Shown: in pieces, positions 34,096-43,139 of the stretch
How positions within the stretch are numbered: the stretch's first letter is position 1
Layout of the letters: every line of letters begins with the position of its first letter
Assembly (NCBI RefSeq): GCF_014653195.1
Contig: NZ_BNAH01000016.1
Span: forward strand, 1 to 64,000
DNA length: 64,000 nucleotides
Source: Thalassotalea profundi
Lineage (GTDB): Bacteria > Pseudomonadota > Gammaproteobacteria > Enterobacterales > Alteromonadaceae
Direction: 5' to 3'
Program-made: the position numbers and the translations under genes
Notes under the pieces: generated by a model
What the model saw: the letters and a program-made list of their open reading frames with translations, nothing else
Databases searched by the model: none
What the model was told of the DNA's origin: nothing

Positions 34096-34128
34096 AACGA
34101 AGTTATCACTGATTTAGACAAGCATAAA

Positions 34129-35784
34129 TTACATCATACCACCCATGCCGCCCATTCCACCCATACCGCCCATATCAGGCATAGCTGGTGCGCCAGCATC
34201 TTTAACCGGTGCATCTGTGATCATAGCTTCTGTAGTTAACATTAAGCCGGCAACTGATGCAGCAAATTGTAATGCTGAACGCGTCACTTTAGTTGGATCA
34301 AGAATCCCCATTTCAAGCATATCGCCGTAAGTTGAGTTACCTGCGTTGTAACCATAGTTACCTGTGCCGCCAGTTCTTACTTGGTTTAATACCACTGAAG
34401 CTTCATCACCAGAGTTAGTTGCAATTTGACGTAAAGGTGCCGACATTGCACGAATAGCAACCTTAATACCGTGCGTTTGGTCTTCGTTTGTGCCTTCTAA
34501 GTCTTTAATTGCATCAGCCGCTCTTACTAGGGCAACACCACCGCCAGCAACTACGCCTTCTTCAACTGCTGCGCGTGTAGCATGTAATGCATCTTCAACA
34601 CGTGCTTTTTTCTCTTTCATTTCAACTTCTGTTGCTGCGCCTATCTTAATTACCGCAACACCGCCAGCTAATTTAGCTAAACGCTCTTGAAGTTTTTCTT
34701 TATCGTAGTCTGAAGATGACTCTTCAATTTGACCACGAATTTGAGCAACACGTGATTGAATATCGGATTCTTCACCAACACCATCGATAATAGTTGTGTT
34801 ATCTTTTGAAATTACAACACGTTTAGCTTGACCTAAGTCTTCTAATGTTGCTTTTTCAAGTTCCATACCAATTTCTTCAGAAATTACCGTAGCTGCTGTT
34901 AAAGTTGCAATATCTTGTAACATCGCTTTACGACGATCACCAAAACCAGGTGCTTTTACAGCCGCAACTTTAACAATACCGCGCATATTGTTAACAACTA
35001 ATGTTGCTAATGCTTCACCTTCAACATCTTCAGCAATAATTAATAACGGTTTACCCGCTTTTGCAACGCCTTCTAGTGTAGAAAGAAGTTCACGAATATT
35101 TGATATTTTCTTATCAACAAGAAGGATGAACGGGTTTTCTAATTCAACTGCGCCACTTTCTTGGTTATTGATAAAATAAGGAGATAAATAACCACGGTCA
35201 AACTGCATACCTTCAACAACATCAAGCTCATCAGTTAATGCTTGACCTTCTTCAACAGTGATAACACCTTCAGTACCTACTTTATCCATTGCAGTTGCAA
35301 TAATTTTACCTACAGTCTCATCTGAGTTAGCTGAAATAGTACCGACTTGCTCAATAGCTTTGTTATCTGTGCATTGTTGAGATGAAGCTTTAAGTGCTTC
35401 AACAGCCGCGATAACGGCTTTGTCGATACCACGTTTTAAGTCCATTGGGTTCATACCCGCTGCTATTGACTTTAAGCCTTCGTTAACAATAGCTTGTGCT
35501 AAAACAGTTGCAGTAGTTGTACCGTCACCTGCTTCATCATTTGCTTTTGACGCTACTTCTTTAACCATTTGAGCGCCCATGTTTTCGAACTTATCTTCTA
35601 ATTCAATTTCTTTAGCTACTGACACACCGTCTTTCGTGATTGATGGTCCACCAAATGACTTGTCTAATACAACATTACGACCTTTTGGCCCTAATGTTAC
35701 TTTTACTGCGTCTGCAAGTACATTAACGCCTTTAAGCATTTTTACACGTGCGTCGTTACCAAATAATATATCTTTTGCTGCCAT
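34129..35784 (-). CDS. groEL: Chaperonin GroEL (Hsp60)
   Basis: The cytoplasmic tetradecameric chaperonin. Signatures are AAKDILFGNDARVKML, GPKGRNVVLDKSFG, the ATP-site DGTTTATVLA, the apical substrate-binding YLSPYFINN, the family signature AAVEEGVVAGGGVALVRA, and the C-terminal GGM repeat ending GGMM. 551 residues. It lies 66 nt after groES in one operon under a sigma-32-type promoter. No second copy is in the window. Confidence 0.98.
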   Translation of the reverse strand: MAAKDILFGNDARVKMLKGVNVLADAVKVTLGPKGRNVVLDKSFGGPSITKDGVSVAKEIELEDKFENMGAQMVKEVASKANDEAGDGTTTATVLAQAIVNEGLKSIAAGMNPMDLKRGIDKAVIAAVEALKASSQQCTDNKAIEQVGTISANSDETVGKIIATAMDKVGTEGVITVEEGQALTDELDVVEGMQFDRGYLSPYFINNQESGAVELENPFILLVDKKISNIRELLSTLEGVAKAGKPLLIIAEDVEGEALATLVVNNMRGIVKVAAVKAPGFGDRRKAMLQDIATLTAATVISEEIGMELEKATLEDLGQAKRVVISKDNTTIIDGVGEESDIQSRVAQIRGQIEESSSDYDKEKLQERLAKLAGGVAVIKIGAATEVEMKEKKARVEDALHATRAAVEEGVVAGGGVALVRAADAIKDLEGTNEDQTHGIKVAIRAMSAPLRQIATNSGDEASVVLNQVRTGGTGNYGYNAGNSTYGDMLEMGILDPTKVTRSALQFAASVAGLMLTTEAMITDAPVKDAGAPAMPDMGGMGGMGGMGGMM

Positions 35785-35850
35785 TTTCTTAAGTTCCTAT
35801 AATCTGTTTACTACATTAGTTATCAACCAATGCTTATTAAATATTTGAAT

Positions 35851-36141
35851 TTATTCAACAATAGCTAAAATATCGCTTTCAGATAAAATTAATACGTCTT
35901 CACCATCAATTTTTTCTGTTTTAACGCCATAACCTTCATTAAAGATTACTTGATCGCCAATTTTAACGTCTAATGCTCTAACATCACCGTTTTCTAAAAT
36001 ACGGCCCTTGCCAACAGCTATCACTTCACCGCGAGTTGATTTCTCAGCAGCACTGCCAGTTAAGACGATGCCACCAGCAGATTTCGACTCTACTTCTTTA
36101 CGTTTAACAATTACGCGATCGTGTAATGGACGAATGCTCAT
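35851..36141 (-). CDS. groES: Co-chaperonin GroES (Hsp10)
   Basis: The heptameric lid of GroEL. The sequence begins MSIRPLHDRVIVKRKEVESKSAGGIVLTGSAAEKS, with the mobile loop (KSAGGIVLTGSA) and the conserved VKIGDQVIFNEGYGVK. 96 residues, as in E. coli (97). A strong GGAG ribosome binding site precedes the ATG, and a heat-shock promoter lies about 50 nt upstream. Confidence 0.98.
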   Translation of the reverse strand: MSIRPLHDRVIVKRKEVESKSAGGIVLTGSAAEKSTRGEVIAVGKGRILENGDVRALDVKIGDQVIFNEGYGVKTEKIDGEDVLILSESDILAIVE

Positions 36142-36192
36142 TTACTTTCTCCTGAGACTATAATTAATAGGGGTTAAATTTCTATGTTTCAA

Positions 36193-36220
36193 AGATGGGG
36201 ATTGTTTAAAACTTCACAAG
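36193..36220 (-). promoter_or_regulatory. Sigma-32 (heat-shock) promoter of groESL
   Basis: On the minus strand, CTTGTGA (36220-36214) and CCCCATCT (36200-36193) are separated by 13 nt, closely matching the sigma-32 consensus CTTGAAA-N13-15-CCCCATnT. Position and operon agree with groESL heat-shock control. Confidence 0.85.
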
Positions 36221-36237
36221 TCCTTTTCTAATTTTTT

Positions 36238-36714
36238 TTACTCTTTTCTTTCATATTCACCATCAATTGTTTTCCCTTGATGGTGGTTAATATGCTGTTC
36301 TTCTGTGGGATCTACAAATGATGAATGATGATAGTCAGCAGTACTAGCAGCTACGCTATTTATCACCATATGTTTTTGCACTTTTTTGACGATACCTTGG
36401 CGAATAGGCGGTAATAACAGTAGCAAACCGACAATATCAGTAACAAAACCTGGAGTGACTAATACAACACCAGCGACAAGTAGCAATAAGCCTTCAACAA
36501 TTTCATCCGATGGCATTTCTCCTTGCGCCATTTTATTTTGTACCGATTGTAATGTTGCTAGGCCTTGCTGCTTTACATATTTGGCACCCAACCATGCGGT
36601 AATAATTACAATAGCAATGGTTGGCCATAAACCAAACCATGCCCCCACTTGCATTAAGACTGATATTTCAATAATAGGAATAAGTATAAATAAGAGAAAT
36701 AACACTCTAAACAT
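36238..36714 (-). CDS. fxsA: FxsA family inner-membrane protein
   Basis: 158 residues with three or four hydrophobic segments (about 2-20, 25-45 and 75-105 as a hairpin with LLLLVAGVVLVTPGFVTDIVGLLLLLPPIR), matching FxsA. E. coli FxsA is linked to exclusion of phage T7 by F plasmids when overexpressed. Its normal role is unknown. The C terminus is polar and His-rich. It precedes groES, the arrangement also seen in enterobacteria. Confidence 0.88.
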   Translation of the reverse strand: MFRVLFLLFILIPIIEISVLMQVGAWFGLWPTIAIVIITAWLGAKYVKQQGLATLQSVQNKMAQGEMPSDEIVEGLLLLVAGVVLVTPGFVTDIVGLLLLLPPIRQGIVKKVQKHMVINSVAASTADYHHSSFVDPTEEQHINHHQGKTIDGEYERKE

Positions 36715-36873
36715 AAATATGGCTCATCAATTTGGTATGAAATATATATGGGGGGTTATCGGTCTATTTCAAGTAAGTACTTTTATACAAGTAAAGTTTA
36801 CTAATATATGTCGTTTAACGTATCCTAGGCTTATAGATTTATGGCTTAAGTAAGCGTTAAGGCATTTAAGATA

Positions 36874-37185
36874 ATGTTTCAACTTATATTGTGTACCTGT
36901 CCTGACGAACAAACAGCAAAGAAAATTGCTACTTGTTTAGTTGAAGAAAAGCTCGCCGCATGTGTAACGATGTTACCTAATGTAACATCTGTCTATCGTT
37001 GGCAAGATGGTATTGAATGTGAAAATGAAGTACAAATGATAATAAAAACGAATAAAGACAAATTTAATTTATTAGCCGAACGTATTAATTCTTTGCATCC
37101 ATATGACATTCCTGAAATTGTTGCGGTGAATATACACCAAGGCAATTTGCAGTATTTAAATTGGATAAACGAGTCATTAAAATAA
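36874..37185 (+). CDS. cutA: Divalent-cation tolerance protein CutA
   Basis: 103 residues, a small trimeric ferredoxin-like fold. The family signature is complete: TCPDEQTAKKIATCLVEEKLAACVTMLPNVTSVYRWQDG...EVQMIIKT and LHPYDIPEIVAVNI. Implicated in copper and divalent-cation tolerance, with an uncertain mechanism. It is immediately upstream of dsbD, the classical cutA-dsbD pair. Confidence 0.95.
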   Translation: MFQLILCTCPDEQTAKKIATCLVEEKLAACVTMLPNVTSVYRWQDGIECENEVQMIIKTNKDKFNLLAERINSLHPYDIPEIVAVNIHQGNLQYLNWINESLK

Positions 37186-37190
37186 ACCCT

Positions 37191-39044
37191 ATGAAAAATA
37201 TATTTTTACTGTGTATTAGTCTGCTAATTAGCAGTTATCTCCCTTTACAGGTTAACGCCCAGCAATCAATTTTCGATACTTCATCAAGTGCCTTATTTTC
37301 AAATGAAGATGAATTTCTAAAATCAGAACAAGCCTTTCAGTTTAGTTTTTATCAAGCGGGTAATAAACTCAACGTCAGTTTTGCAATCACTGATGGTTAT
37401 TACCTTTATAAAGAAAAATTTAAATTTACAGCTGAAAATAGTGAGTTTGAGCCTCCCGTATTACCTCAAGGGATAGAGCACGAAGATGAATTTTTCGGTG
37501 TGCAAGATATATATACTCAAGATATTGCTTTTGTTATTGATCTAACCCATGTAGGTGATGCCGGAAGCATTTCAATGAGATATCAAGGTTGTGCATTTAA
37601 AGGTCTTTGTTACCCTCCTGAAATACAAAAAATAGACTTAACAGCATTAACAAGTGAAGGCACAAATACAGATATTCTAAGCGCATTAAACGCAAACGCC
37701 GATGCTGAAACTCATATTAACGATACAAATACACGAGAAAACTCAAATACACTTAGCGACTCCTCGGGTAGTGAGCAATATCAACTTGCCAATATGCTGC
37801 AAGGCGATAACTTAACTTTAACATTAATTGCCTTTTTTATTGGGGGATTATTATTAGCTTTTACACCTTGTGTATTTCCAATGTACCCCATTTTAACAGG
37901 AATAATTGTTGGACAAGGCGATCAGCTTTCAAATAAAAAAGCCTTTAAATTATCCTTTATTTATGTGCAGGGTATGGCTATTACATATACGGCACTGGGT
38001 ATTGTTGTTGCTTTAGCTGGCGCGCAATTTCAAGCGATGTTTCAACACCCTGCAGTATTAATTACATTGAGTATTGTCTTTGTTTTATTAGCTCTGTCCA
38101 TGTTTGGAGCATACAATCTTGCGCTACCTAGTAGTTGGCAAAATAAACTAAACAACCTCAGCAATAAACAAAAAGGTGGCTCTTCGTTTGGTGTCTTTGT
38201 AATGGGTGTAATTTCAGGGCTCGTTGCATCCCCCTGTACTACTGCGCCATTAACGGGGGCATTACTTTATATTTCTCAGTCGGGTGATGTTGTTTTAGGT
38301 GCGTCGGCACTCTACGCATTAAGTTTAGGGATGGGAATACCATTACTTATATTAGGTAGTTCTGGCGGAAAATTATTACCCAAAGCGGGTAACTGGATGA
38401 CAATAATCAAAAATATTTTTGGTTTACTGTTACTATCCGTTCCCATTTTCTTACTTGAGCGATTAATTGACGAGAGTATAGTTCAGTTATTATGGGCTGC
38501 TTTACTAATTGCTTCAGGTTGCTATTTCTATTTAGCTAACCATAACACTAAAGTAAATTTTTACTTCATTCTTCGTAGTCTCGTTATTTTTGCGTTACTT
38601 TTCTATGGCGTACAAAAAGCTATTAATGTTGTTAGCCCTGCCCCTGTATCGCAAAACATAGCAACAACTCATAATCGTTTTATTGATATAGCGAATTTAG
38701 AAGAGCTAGATACAGCAATAATGAATGCAAACTCACAAAATCAAACTGTAATGGTTGACTTGTATGCAGACTGGTGTGTTGCCTGTAAAGAGTTTGAAGA
38801 ATATACATTCCCTGATCAGGCAGTCATATCTGCACTTAGCAATACGGTATTAATACGCATTGACTTAACTGATACCGGTAGCTCTGAAAGTAAAGCACTA
38901 ATGAAAAAATACGATGTATTTGGTTTACCATCTATTTTGTTTTTTGACTTACAGGGTCAAGAATTAACACGAGATAGGGTAACGGGCTTTATGCAAGCAG
39001 CCCCTTTTGCAGAGCATATAAATAGACTATTCAACGAAAAATAA
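37191..39044 (+). CDS. dsbD: Thiol:disulfide interchange protein DsbD
   Basis: This inner-membrane reductant conduit passes electrons from cytoplasmic thioredoxin to periplasmic DsbC/DsbG/CcmG. Order: signal peptide (ending VNAQQ), N-terminal alpha domain with its cysteine pair in GCAFKGLCYPP, eight-helix beta domain with redox cysteines in TPCVFPMYP and ASPCTTAPL, and C-terminal thioredoxin domain with WCVACK. The ATG at 37191, 5 nt after the cutA stop, gives 617 residues (E. coli 565 plus extra linker). A TTG at 37161 inside cutA is rejected. Confidence 0.95.
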   Translation: MKNIFLLCISLLISSYLPLQVNAQQSIFDTSSSALFSNEDEFLKSEQAFQFSFYQAGNKLNVSFAITDGYYLYKEKFKFTAENSEFEPPVLPQGIEHEDEFFGVQDIYTQDIAFVIDLTHVGDAGSISMRYQGCAFKGLCYPPEIQKIDLTALTSEGTNTDILSALNANADAETHINDTNTRENSNTLSDSSGSEQYQLANMLQGDNLTLTLIAFFIGGLLLAFTPCVFPMYPILTGIIVGQGDQLSNKKAFKLSFIYVQGMAITYTALGIVVALAGAQFQAMFQHPAVLITLSIVFVLLALSMFGAYNLALPSSWQNKLNNLSNKQKGGSSFGVFVMGVISGLVASPCTTAPLTGALLYISQSGDVVLGASALYALSLGMGIPLLILGSSGGKLLPKAGNWMTIIKNIFGLLLLSVPIFLLERLIDESIVQLLWAALLIASGCYFYLANHNTKVNFYFILRSLVIFALLFYGVQKAINVVSPAPVSQNIATTHNRFIDIANLEELDTAIMNANSQNQTVMVDLYADWCVACKEFEEYTFPDQAVISALSNTVLIRIDLTDTGSSESKALMKKYDVFGLPSILFFDLQGQELTRDRVTGFMQAAPFAEHINRLFNEK

Positions 39045-39094
39045 AAAAGTAAACAATATAAATCAGAAGAACAACCTGAAATAAACGATTTAAC

Positions 39095-39119
39095 ACCAAG
39101 GCTAATTATAAGCCTTGGT
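39095..39119 (+). terminator. Terminator of cutA-dsbD, overlapping the convergent gene end
   Basis: The 9-bp stem ACCAAGGCT/AGCCTTGGT with a 7-nt loop is followed by TTTT. It covers the stop codon (39102-39104) of the convergent GGDEF-EAL gene. Confidence 0.7.
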
Positions 39120-41543
39120 TTTCCAGTACCCATCAACAATTTGGCTATCTAAGAAGCTAAATATCTCGCCTTCAGGCACAGGTTTAGAAAAATAATAACC
39201 TTGAATAATATCACACTGACTTTCGGTTAAGCTGCGCAATTGAGCGCTACTTTCAACACCTTCGGCCACAACGATTAAACCTAAATTTTTTACCATCGCA
39301 ATAGTGGACATAATGATTTGATAGTCTGCATGATTTTCTAACATTCCGAAGACAAAGCTTTTATCAATTTTAATGACATCAACCGGCATACGTTTCAAAT
39401 AAGCTAAAGATGAATACCCCGTACCAAAATCATCAATGGCAAATGTAAAGCCTAACTCTTTAAGATTATTCATTGTCGAAATAGCTCTTTCTATATCTGT
39501 CACTAACGTTTGCTCTGTTAATTCTAATTCAAAGCCACTTGCAGGCACCGCAAACTCATCAAGAAGAGAAATAAGATACTTAGGTAAGTTAATATCAATA
39601 AACTGGCCTGCAGATAAATTTATTGCAATACGCACATCGGTATAGCCTTTTATTCTCAAATCTTTACTTATCTCAAAACATTGACGGATGACCCAATACC
39701 CTAATTCAACCATATGTTCAGATTTTTCTAAAATAGGAATAAAGTCATCAGGTGAAACCATGCCGCGTTCTGGATGGTGCCAACGCAATAAAGCTTCAAG
39801 CCCATAAAGTTTTTTTTCTTTTGCGGTTAACTGAGGCTGTAAGCTTAAACTAAATTGATTTTTAGATAGTGCCTGCCTTACTTCACTTTCCAACATCACA
39901 CGCTGAGCAACACGTTGATACATTTCATCATGATATACATAATATTGTGAACCGCCCGCATCTTTTGCCTCATACATCGCAATGTCTGAATGACTAATGA
40001 GCTGTTCTGGTTTAATTGTTTCATCTTCCGTAAAAGCGATACCAATACTAGTTGAAACATAAAAGATGCTACTACTAATTTTAATGGGGGCTTTGAAGCG
40101 CTCTAATATCTCTTCCGCTACAGCAATAGCATCATCAACATCATCTACGTGACCTAAAATAACAACGAACTCATCACCACCAAAGCGACATGCCACATCA
40201 ATATTTCGAATACTTAAGCGTACTCTATTTGCGGCTTCAATGAGTAATTTGTCACCTTCACCATGTCCGTGACTGTCGTTAACCTTTTTAAAGTCATCTA
40301 AATCAAGAAACAATACGGCTACTCCTCGTTGAAAACGAGCAATATTTGCCACTACTTTTCTTAATTGGTAATTCAACATATTGCGATTAGGCAGACCAGT
40401 AAGAATGTCGTACATTGCAATATTTTCAAGCTCTTTAGTTTTTTGCTCGACTTCTAAATTTAACTGCTCTAATTCATAACTTAATTCTGTAGCTGCACTT
40501 GTTACCACATCAAGTTCATCAGCAAAAAAACGCTGGGGTTTAAGTTTAATTCCTCTAAATTGTTCAAATTCTTTTAGAGCAAGTAGAGGTAAGGCACTCG
40601 ACAGCGTTAATATTCGGTTGGTAAATGGACTAGCGACAAAGTAAACTAAAAATGCCAAAGTAAGGAAAATAAGCAACGCAGATAATAAAAACTGAAAACG
40701 ATAATCGGTATAACCTTTTTTTAATTGCGTTACATCATCAATTAACGCAATAAAAAATTGCTTTTCTCCACCGGCATATAATGGCATTAAATTTACCAAA
40801 TAGCTTTGTTGGTTACTTTCGAGTTGAGCGCCTTCACGTATTACCGTTGTAACAGGCGTGTTACTTTGTTTATGATTAATAAATAGAGATTGCAATAACA
40901 ACGTATTAGAAGCGTTAACTTTCTCCACTTCGTTTAAAACCGCATTGAAATTATTTGGGAAATTAACAATAGCAACTTCACTTTTAATCGCATGGTTAAT
41001 TGCATAAGTAATATCGACAAGCGACACTGTCATTGCCAAGTAAGCTACCTCCCCATCATAATTCAAAATAGGAAAAACAATCACTTGCTCGCAAACTTGT
41101 TCACAATAAATTTGATATAACGGTTGTTCTTGTGCCATCGCTCGAGTGATATAGCCAGCGACATATTCAGGTAATTGTTTGCTTTTAAAAAGCACACTGT
41201 TTTGCGACGTCATTAACCAAGCATTTGTAACATTTAAGTTAAATTGCATTGCATCAAATTGTCTTGCTAGCCCTTTAGATAGTTTTGTAAAATCTCTTTC
41301 GTCCTTAATATTAACCAAGTCGACAAAAGATTCTTGCCATAATCTAAATTTCTCTCGTGAAATATCACTATGTATTTTTAGTTGCGCCAAACCTTGTTTT
41401 AACGTATCAACTTGATAATCTTTAAACTCTTGGTTTAATCGTGAAAGTGACATCACTGAAATACCCGCACTAAGCAGCATCAACGCACTGATAACAAGAA
41501 TTAATAATTTTGTTGGTACGCTAATAAATAGTTTTGTCATCAT
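39102..41543 (-). CDS. Membrane-bound GGDEF-EAL protein (cyclic di-GMP turnover)
   Basis: Two membrane helices (LFISVPTKLLILVISALMLL at the N terminus; FLLSALLIFLTLAFLVYFVA near 290-310) flank a periplasmic sensor of about 240 residues. A coiled linker, a GGDEF domain (CRFGGDEFVV near 455) and an EAL domain follow (LEALLRWHHPERG; DDFGTGYSSLAYLKR; AEGVE). Both active-site motifs are intact, so synthesis and hydrolysis are both possible. The start at 41543 overlaps the barrel-gene stop (TAATG). It is the last gene of the operon with a PstS-like protein and an outer-membrane barrel, probably sensing their ligand. Confidence 0.9.
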   Translation of the reverse strand: MMTKLFISVPTKLLILVISALMLLSAGISVMSLSRLNQEFKDYQVDTLKQGLAQLKIHSDISREKFRLWQESFVDLVNIKDERDFTKLSKGLARQFDAMQFNLNVTNAWLMTSQNSVLFKSKQLPEYVAGYITRAMAQEQPLYQIYCEQVCEQVIVFPILNYDGEVAYLAMTVSLVDITYAINHAIKSEVAIVNFPNNFNAVLNEVEKVNASNTLLLQSLFINHKQSNTPVTTVIREGAQLESNQQSYLVNLMPLYAGGEKQFFIALIDDVTQLKKGYTDYRFQFLLSALLIFLTLAFLVYFVASPFTNRILTLSSALPLLALKEFEQFRGIKLKPQRFFADELDVVTSAATELSYELEQLNLEVEQKTKELENIAMYDILTGLPNRNMLNYQLRKVVANIARFQRGVAVLFLDLDDFKKVNDSHGHGEGDKLLIEAANRVRLSIRNIDVACRFGGDEFVVILGHVDDVDDAIAVAEEILERFKAPIKISSSIFYVSTSIGIAFTEDETIKPEQLISHSDIAMYEAKDAGGSQYYVYHDEMYQRVAQRVMLESEVRQALSKNQFSLSLQPQLTAKEKKLYGLEALLRWHHPERGMVSPDDFIPILEKSEHMVELGYWVIRQCFEISKDLRIKGYTDVRIAINLSAGQFIDINLPKYLISLLDEFAVPASGFELELTEQTLVTDIERAISTMNNLKELGFTFAIDDFGTGYSSLAYLKRMPVDVIKIDKSFVFGMLENHADYQIIMSTIAMVKNLGLIVVAEGVESSAQLRSLTESQCDIIQGYYFSKPVPEGEIFSFLDSQIVDGYWKTKAYN

Positions 41544-42769
41544 TAAAACCAATATGTCATTTGTAAAGTTGATATTTGCCAATATTCACTTTTATTAACC
41601 GTTGGATCGGGAATAACCACTGGCGTTAATCTAGCTGTGCCCTTTATCCAGTGCTGTTCTATTTGTAATTTTAAATGACTGCTAATATCTAAGCTAAGTC
41701 CTACTGTAAAATCACGTTGATAACCAAAATAATGGGGAATAGTTCCTGCGCTATTAGCTTCAAGCTTAGAACCATTTTTATCATTTTTATTCGCCCAGTA
41801 ATGCTCATAGCGAGTAAGTATTTGTAGCTGCCCATTTAAACGATATTGACTTTGAACATATCCTCCTTGGCCAACTGATTTTTGATAAAAGCCTGTATAC
41901 ATAACATCATTTAATGCTATTTTTTCTTGTAATATCTCTGCACTTAGTGTCCATGCTTCGCCTTGATATTCGGCATTTGCATAATAACGGGTCAGCGCTA
42001 AACTGCCCTCAACAAAACTATCATTTTCACCCGCCTGATAAGTAAAGTCAGCATCAGTAGTAGCAATACCAAAGCGCCAATTGGAATAACTAGGGCTATA
42101 ATAAAAACTCCCTTGAAAGTCATTATCGTGTGTTAAATCACCATCAGAAAATCGCCCCATAATAATACGTGTTTGCTCTCTTGATGTAGGTGATTGCCCA
42201 CTACTAAGATTAATATCTAAATCTCCGAAACTTTCGCTACTATAGGTCGTTTTTATAGCTATTCCATCTCCGCCCACTGACATATCTCTCGTGGCATCAA
42301 AATACACTGATTGAGGCAATATGATACTTGGGCGTGCCATAGGTACATCACGAGTACTTGAATATAACCAATGGAAATTTTTGAAGCGCCCAAGGTATAT
42401 ATTTGTACTCCAATTTTGGTTATTAAAAACGCTCCAATTCAATAATAGGTAATCAATTCTGATCCCTTCATTGAAACGATTACCTCCATTTAAATACGCC
42501 GCTTGTCCAGCTACACGCAAGGTATTACTTAATTGATAAGATGCATTGATGCCAAGTTCAGTTAACTCGGGAGATATATTATTTTCATCACTAACGAAGT
42601 CGCTACCATCTACCGCGATAACCCCCTGAGAAATAAAACCATGTATATTAAGGCCTGTATTAGGCGCATCTTCGGCTAACGCGCACATGCTTAAATAACC
42701 AAAACTTCCGACAAGGCATATCTGAAGGAGAGGTCGTTTTCTCTTATTATTTGGTAATAGTGATAACAT
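41543..42769 (-). CDS. Outer-membrane beta-barrel (porin-like) protein
   Basis: 408 residues. The basic N terminus and hydrophobic stretch (LLQICLVGSFGYLSMCALA) form a signal peptide. The mature chain, starting GLNIHGFISQGVIAVDGSDF, alternates amphipathic strands (DLDINLSSGQ, WRFGIATTDADFTYQAG, WTLSAEILQEKIAL). It ends in the aromatic YWF typical of outer-membrane proteins. The cargo is unknown. It overlaps the upstream PstS-like gene by 23 nt and touches the GGDEF-EAL gene, so all three are coupled. Confidence 0.8.
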   Translation of the reverse strand: MLSLLPNNKRKRPLLQICLVGSFGYLSMCALAEDAPNTGLNIHGFISQGVIAVDGSDFVSDENNISPELTELGINASYQLSNTLRVAGQAAYLNGGNRFNEGIRIDYLLLNWSVFNNQNWSTNIYLGRFKNFHWLYSSTRDVPMARPSIILPQSVYFDATRDMSVGGDGIAIKTTYSSESFGDLDINLSSGQSPTSREQTRIIMGRFSDGDLTHDNDFQGSFYYSPSYSNWRFGIATTDADFTYQAGENDSFVEGSLALTRYYANAEYQGEAWTLSAEILQEKIALNDVMYTGFYQKSVGQGGYVQSQYRLNGQLQILTRYEHYWANKNDKNGSKLEANSAGTIPHYFGYQRDFTVGLSLDISSHLKLQIEQHWIKGTARLTPVVIPDPTVNKSEYWQISTLQMTYWF

Positions 42770-43139
42770 TAATCTCTTCTTCCTTAGTTACATTTTCAAT
42801 ATAGCCTATTGCACCAGGGGTGCTTTTAACTGCTAACAATAATTCTGTGGATGTGTTGACTATGGTTGGGGCAACACCTAACCCGGAAAATGTTAATTTA
42901 TTCCATATAAGATCGAGTTGATAAGGGAATATTTTTAATGTTTGTTTACAAAAATCTTGATGCTGCTTGAACTCAGAAGGTAAAACAAAAACTACGATGG
43001 GTGTGCCATTTTCCCATTTAATTTGACGCATAGAATAAATACGTCGTAATTGAGACGTAGTCAGACTATTAACTTTTACTGATGGATGAGTAATAACTTC
43101 AACGGCTTGAACACTTAAGGAACAGACACAAAAAGACAT
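42747..43139 (-). CDS. Small PstS-like periplasmic binding protein; start may be upstream at 43169
   Basis: The mature domain (VEVITHPSVKVNSLTTSQLRRIYSMRQIKWENGTPIVVFVLP...TPGAIGYIENV) resembles one lobe of phosphate-type (PBP-like) binding proteins, a truncated form. The ATG at 43139 gives 130 residues but leaves the signal peptide without its basic end. The frame is open upstream, adding IRTILIIT before the hydrophobic core. The only well-placed codon after AGGA (43180-43177) is an ATC at 43169. It is the first gene of the operon with a barrel and a GGDEF-EAL protein. The ligand is perhaps phosphate or another anion. Confidence 0.75.
   Translation of the reverse strand: MSFCVCSLSVQAVEVITHPSVKVNSLTTSQLRRIYSMRQIKWENGTPIVVFVLPSEFKQHQDFCKQTLKIFPYQLDLIWNKLTFSGLGVAPTIVNTSTELLLAVKSTPGAIGYIENVTKEEEINVITITK

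Larger units (their letters stand above)
33813..34128. other. 316-bp region between the TPR gene and groEL
   Basis: Both flanking genes are on the minus strand. The right part is the groESL 3' untranslated region with a long hairpin at 34053-34095 and a terminator at 33964-33987. The left part (33813-33960) must hold the TPR gene promoter. No reading frame is supported. Confidence 0.6.

Noticed and set aside
36258..36285. Hairpin CACCATCAA/TTGATGGTG as the fxsA terminator
   Set aside because: It lies inside the fxsA coding sequence, and the following minus-strand sequence is A-rich, not T-rich.
36386..36853. 155-codon plus-strand frame over fxsA, with a 44-codon tail in the fxsA-cutA gap
   Set aside because: Most of it is the antisense of fxsA, with a low-complexity Thr/Ser/Asn composition. 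The tail has no ribosome binding site.
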